A DNA stretch of 17,192 nucleotides, taken from Halobacteriales archaeon QS_9_67_15. GTDB lineage: Archaea > Halobacteriota > Halobacteria > Halobacteriales > Haloarculaceae. Under the pieces are notes generated by a model. It saw only the letters and a list, made by a program, of their open reading frames with translations. It was not told the DNA's origin and ran no database searches. The stretch is taken from NCBI GenBank assembly GCA_003023165.1, contig PXSD01000139.1:1-17192 (forward strand), written 5' to 3'. Below are positions 14,479 through 17,192 of the stretch, piece by piece (position 1 is the stretch's first letter; every line of letters begins with the position of its first letter). Both the position numbers and the translations under genes were made by a program.

Positions 14479-15876
14479 TTACTCGTCACCGTAGTCGCCG
14501 AGCTCGCACTTGGCGGCGGGACCTTCGTCGCAGCCGTAGCCTACGTCGTCGCGGGACGTGATGTTGACGATCTCGAAGTAGTTGCCGTCGGACTGGTCGG
14601 ACTCGGAGAGGCCGCGGACGACCGGGATGGCCCGCTGGGCCTGGTGGTCGCAGGCCCGCATCGTCTCCTCGTCCATGCCGATGTTGTCGTACTCGTAGCC
14701 CTCGAGTTCGCGGATGACCTCCGGCGGGTAGAACGTGCCCGCGCGCTCGACGGCCGCCGCGTACTGGAGGGCGCCGGAGTAGGCCAACTGCGCCGGCCCC
14801 GAGGGGACCCGTCCGTCGTAGGCCTCGCCGAACGCTTCCGTGAAGGAGTTCGAGGGTTCGTTGTCGATCTGGGAGTCCCAGGCGACGGTGCCGAAGATCC
14901 CCTCGATCGCGCTGCTGGCGGCCTCCGCCATCGGCCGGTTGTACAGAGGCATGACGATCTCCATGTCCTCGTCGATCCCGGCGTCGACGGCGTCGGAAAG
15001 CGAGTTCGCGCCGTCGAGCCCGTAGTGGTCGAGGAACAGCACGTCCGCCTCGGAGCTCTGGGCCTCCGAGAGGTACGACGAGAAGTCGCTGGTGTCCAGC
15101 GGCGTCGCGACGCTGTCGATCTCGCTCCAGCCGGCCTCGGTCATGAACTGCCGCATCGACTCCTCGACGGTCTTCCCCCAGGAGTAGTCCGCGTACAGCT
15201 GATAGAAGTCCAGGTCGTCGCCGTACTCGTCGACGAGGACGGGCTTGAGCGCCTGTCCCGTCATGTAGGCGTTGAACATCTCCCGGAAGCTGTAGCGAAC
15301 ACAGTCTCTCCCGGTGGTGTCGTTCGAGTGGGTCAGACAGCAGGTGAACATCACCTTCTTATCCTGGGCGACGCCCTGCTGTGCGATCGCGACCGCGCTC
15401 GAGGACCCGCCCGCGAACATGATGACGCCGTCGCGGTCTACCATCCGGGAGGCCGACTGCTCGGCCGTCGAGGCGTCGGTTGCCGTGTCACCCTCGACGA
15501 AGTCGACCTCGTAGTCGAGGACGCCGTCGCCCGAGAGGTCGTCCCACTCGTCGACCCAGCCGCCCCCGTTGTTGAGGTGTTCGACGGCCAGCTCGTAGGC
15601 TCGCAGCTCGTCTTCACCTTCCGAGGAGTACGGCCCGGACTGCGGGACGTTGAACCCGAACGTCGCGGTGTCTCCCTCGATCGGGTAGTTGCCGAGCGAC
15701 GGGTAGTCCTCACCGCCGTCACCACCGTCGCCGCCACCGTCACCGCCGTCGCCACCGCCATCGCCACCGTCCCCACCTTCCGAACACCCTGACAATCCTG
15801 CGAGGCCGGCCACTCCGGCTGCGCCTGCGTTTTTCAGTATCCGACGTCGCGACACGGACTTGTCGTCATGTGCCAT
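14479..15876 (-). CDS. livK: ABC transporter substrate-binding lipoprotein (LivK/amide type)
   Basis: A 465-residue secreted, lipid-anchored binding protein. The N-terminus is a Tat signal with lipobox: SRRRILKN (R10-R12), a hydrophobic stretch, then LSGC with the lipidated C31. A Gly/Asp linker (34-56) follows, then a type-I periplasmic-binding fold (Peripla_BP_6) from about 68 (TATFGFNVPQSGPYSSEG). It captures the substrate outside the membrane and delivers it to LivH/LivM. Cysteines are unusually many for a haloarchaeal exported protein: FTCCLTHSND and GRDC near the middle, and C-terminal MRACDHQ, GYGCDEG and KCELG. Disulfides are likely. The DHQAQRAIPVVRG tail is one I associate with amino acid/amide binders; the ligand is uncertain. 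It is the first gene of the transporter locus with its own promoter. Confidence 0.92.
   Translation of the reverse strand: MAHDDKSVSRRRILKNAGAAGVAGLAGLSGCSEGGDGGDGGGDGGDGGGDGGDGGEDYPSLGNYPIEGDTATFGFNVPQSGPYSSEGEDELRAYELAVEHLNNGGGWVDEWDDLSGDGVLDYEVDFVEGDTATDASTAEQSASRMVDRDGVIMFAGGSSSAVAIAQQGVAQDKKVMFTCCLTHSNDTTGRDCVRYSFREMFNAYMTGQALKPVLVDEYGDDLDFYQLYADYSWGKTVEESMRQFMTEAGWSEIDSVATPLDTSDFSSYLSEAQSSEADVLFLDHYGLDGANSLSDAVDAGIDEDMEIVMPLYNRPMAEAASSAIEGIFGTVAWDSQIDNEPSNSFTEAFGEAYDGRVPSGPAQLAYSGALQYAAAVERAGTFYPPEVIRELEGYEYDNIGMDEETMRACDHQAQRAIPVVRGLSESDQSDGNYFEIVNITSRDDVGYGCDEGPAAKCELGDYGDE
15712..15777 (-). repeat. Gly-Gly-Asp linker repeat in livK
   Basis: Near-periodic GGCGGTGAC-like codons encode a run of GGD and GGGD units after the lipid-anchored cysteine. 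Such acidic glycine linkers are common in haloarchaeal lipoproteins and tether the domain away from the membrane. The DNA repeat may change length by slippage. Confidence 0.7.
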
Positions 15877-15901
15877 ACACTACCACCAGAGAAGGACCCT
15901 C

Positions 15902-15928
15902 ATAATAGTTGTGGGTAATTATTAAAAA
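15902..15928 (-). promoter_or_regulatory. Promoter region of livK with two TATA-like boxes
   Basis: On the minus strand CTTTTTAATAATT (about 15929-15917) and CTATTAT (15908-15902) are both TATA-like. The second ends 26 bases before ATG 15876 and would give a leaderless mRNA. The first would give a leader of about 20 bases containing a GGTGGT ribosome site. The sequence alone does not decide between them. Confidence 0.5.
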
Positions 15929-16026
15929 GTGATACCGTTCACGTCGCTGTCATCGGGATTTCCCGGCCGACGGTTCCTACGGCACCGTGGTTCTGGCGCG
16001 GGCACGAACGACGGATGGACGATGCG

Positions 16027-16033
16027 TTTATTA
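16027..16033 (+). promoter_or_regulatory. TATA-like box for the ABC exporter genes
   Basis: TTTATTA lies about 57 bases before ATG 16090, predicting a short leader of about 30 bases. No Shine-Dalgarno sequence is seen before 16090. The box lies downstream of the alternative ATG at 16015 and so speaks against that start. Confidence 0.4.
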
Positions 16034-16089
16034 GCACGCCGGTGGATTCCGGTCGTACGTGGCGTCCGTGCTACGTCGCCCTCCAATCC

Positions 16090-17052
16090 ATGTCAGCCAT
16101 CGAGACCTCGAACCTCACGAAGCGATTTAGCGACGTTACAGCGCTCGACGACTTGACCTTTTCGGTGCCGGAGGGGGAGATATTCGGCTTCCTCGGTCCC
16201 AACGGCGCGGGCAAGTCGACGACGATCAACGTCCTGCTCGGGTTCACACAGCCCACGGCCGGTTCGGCGAGCGTCTTCGGCTACGACGCACGGACCGAGA
16301 GCAAACAGATACGCCAGCGAACCGGTGCATTGCTCGAGGGCTACGGCGTCTACGAGCGGCTCACCGGCCGAGAACACGTCGAGCGGGCCATCCGGACGAA
16401 AGGCGTGGACGACGACCCCGAGGAGATACTCGAACGAGTCGGCATCTCCGAGGCAGCCGACCGCAAGGCCGGCGGCTTCTCCAAGGGGATGCGCCAGCGG
16501 ATGGCCATCGGCATGGCACTGGTCGGCGACCCGGACCTCCTCGTCCTCGACGAACCGTCGACGGGACTCGACCCCAACGGGACGCGAGAGCTGCGCGAGA
16601 TCATCCGCGAGGAGAACCGCCGCGGCGCGACGGTTTTCTTCTCCTCGCACCTGATCGACCAGGTCGAGGCGGTCTGTGACCGGGTCGGGATCTTGAACGA
16701 GGGGGAGATGGTCACCGAAGGGAGCGTCAGCGACCTCCGCGCGCAACTCGACGCCGCGCTGGTCGCGGTCACCGTCGACCAGTCGGCGCCCGCTTCGCTG
16801 CTCTCCGACCTCCGGGCGGTCCCGGGCGTCGAAGAGGTCGAAGCCACGGACAACCAGATACTCGTCTCCGCACGCGGCGGCGACGCGAAGCTCCGTGCGC
16901 TCAACCGGATCGAGCGAGCGGGCGTCGGGTTCGCGGACTTCACGACCGACGACCCGTCGCTGGAGGAGATATTCGAGGTCGCGACGCTCGGTACCCGCGA
17001 CGGCCACAGGCGGGACGAGGCCGTCGAGGCCGCGGCGGAGGGCGACGCATGA
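16090..17052 (+). CDS. ABC transporter ATP-binding protein (drug/Nod/CcmA-type exporter)
   Basis: A 320-residue ATPase of the ABC-2 exporter type. Walker A GPNGAGKST (36-44), signature FSKGMRQR (130-137), Walker B LLVLDEP (150-156), D-loop GLDP, and H-loop histidine H187 (FFSSHLIDQ). At the usual Q-loop position the sequence is ALLEGYGVYERLT, with glutamate in place of glutamine. The C-terminal 100 residues form the accessory domain common in DrrA/Nat-like ATPases. ATG 16090 was chosen because the family N-terminus begins here (MSAIETSNLTKRF). The stop overlaps the permease start as ATGA, so the two are co-translated. The exported substrate is unknown; drugs, lipids, Na+ or other ions occur in related systems. 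Confidence 0.9.
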   Translation: MSAIETSNLTKRFSDVTALDDLTFSVPEGEIFGFLGPNGAGKSTTINVLLGFTQPTAGSASVFGYDARTESKQIRQRTGALLEGYGVYERLTGREHVERAIRTKGVDDDPEEILERVGISEAADRKAGGFSKGMRQRMAIGMALVGDPDLLVLDEPSTGLDPNGTRELREIIREENRRGATVFFSSHLIDQVEAVCDRVGILNEGEMVTEGSVSDLRAQLDAALVAVTVDQSAPASLLSDLRAVPGVEEVEATDNQILVSARGGDAKLRALNRIERAGVGFADFTTDDPSLEEIFEVATLGTRDGHRRDEAVEAAAEGDA

Positions 17053-17192
17053 CCTGGCGAACGGTCATGGGTGACGACCTGCTGGGCATGCGTCGCTCTC
17101 GGCTCGGGTGGGGCGTGGCCGCGACGACGTTCGTCTTCACCGCCGGGGTCGCGGTCCTCGTCGCGCTCGCGAACTACTCCAGTCCCGCGAGC
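17049..17192 (+). CDS. ABC-2 type permease, 5' end
   Basis: The first 48 codons of a gene cut by the window edge. It starts at ATG 17049, overlapping the ATPase stop by four bases. The visible part has a short cytoplasmic start (MTWRTVMGDDLLGMRRSRLG) and the first membrane segment (WGVAATTFVFTAGVAVLVALA). This is the N-terminal layout of ABC-2 family permeases that pair with the upstream ATPase. Identification rests mainly on context. Confidence 0.75.
   Translation, partial: MTWRTVMGDDLLGMRRSRLGWGVAATTFVFTAGVAVLVALANYSSPAS

Noticed and set aside
15712..15777. Tandem repeat as a CRISPR-like or regulatory array
   Set aside because: It encodes the Gly/Asp linker of the lipoprotein in frame; there are no spacers.
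16015..16089. Longer start of the exporter ATPase at 16015
   Set aside because: The TATA-like box lies downstream of it and the extra 25 residues do not match the family.

Overview
The window is from a haloarchaeon (class Halobacteria). The GC content is high, the predicted proteins are strongly acidic, many genes have a TATA box 23-30 bp before the start codon as expected for leaderless transcripts, and the content is typical of the group: a NuoI-type ferredoxin subunit, a Bat-family regulator, a soluble Htr transducer and a Tat-dependent lipoprotein. The genus cannot be fixed from the sequence alone.

Layout. Positions 2-262 hold the 3' end of a nuoI-like gene, followed by three hairpins sharing one loop sequence (269-370) and a HAD-type hydrolase (433-1092). 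Next come three genes on the minus strand, in transcription order acs2 (7634-5721), a Bat-like multidomain regulator (5503-3416) and acs1 (3280-1277). The two acs genes are divergent paralogues of AMP-forming acetyl-CoA synthetase. The 313 bp region 7635-7947 separates acs2 from a divergent, membrane-free chemotaxis transducer (7948-9897). It carries an 84 bp element with perfect 18 bp inverted ends, a smaller AT-rich palindrome and two TATA boxes.

From 15876 down to 10049 (minus) lies a branched-chain amino acid/amide type ABC importer: livK, livH, livM, livG, livF, then a thioredoxin-like gene. livH to livF are joined by 4 bp stop/start overlaps with Shine-Dalgarno sequences inside the preceding gene. 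A previously unmarked 24-codon ORF (14420-14346) has a TATA box placed for a leaderless start and joins livH through the same overlap, so it may be the true first gene of the livHMGF unit. At the right edge a plus-strand ABC export pair begins: an ATPase (16090-17052) and the first 48 codons of its permease.

How it fits together. acs1 and acs2 would supply acetyl-CoA from acetate, or from another short acid in the case of acs2. The regulator between them is a candidate controller of one or both, but nothing in the sequence proves that. The Htr protein would sense a cytoplasmic signal through its PAS domain. The liv system imports an amino acid or amide, with substrate unresolved. The most interesting points are the coupled leader ORF, the 84 bp inverted element, the shared-loop hairpins, the catalytically degenerate recombinase fold in the regulator, and the unusual nucleotide-binding motif of Acs2.
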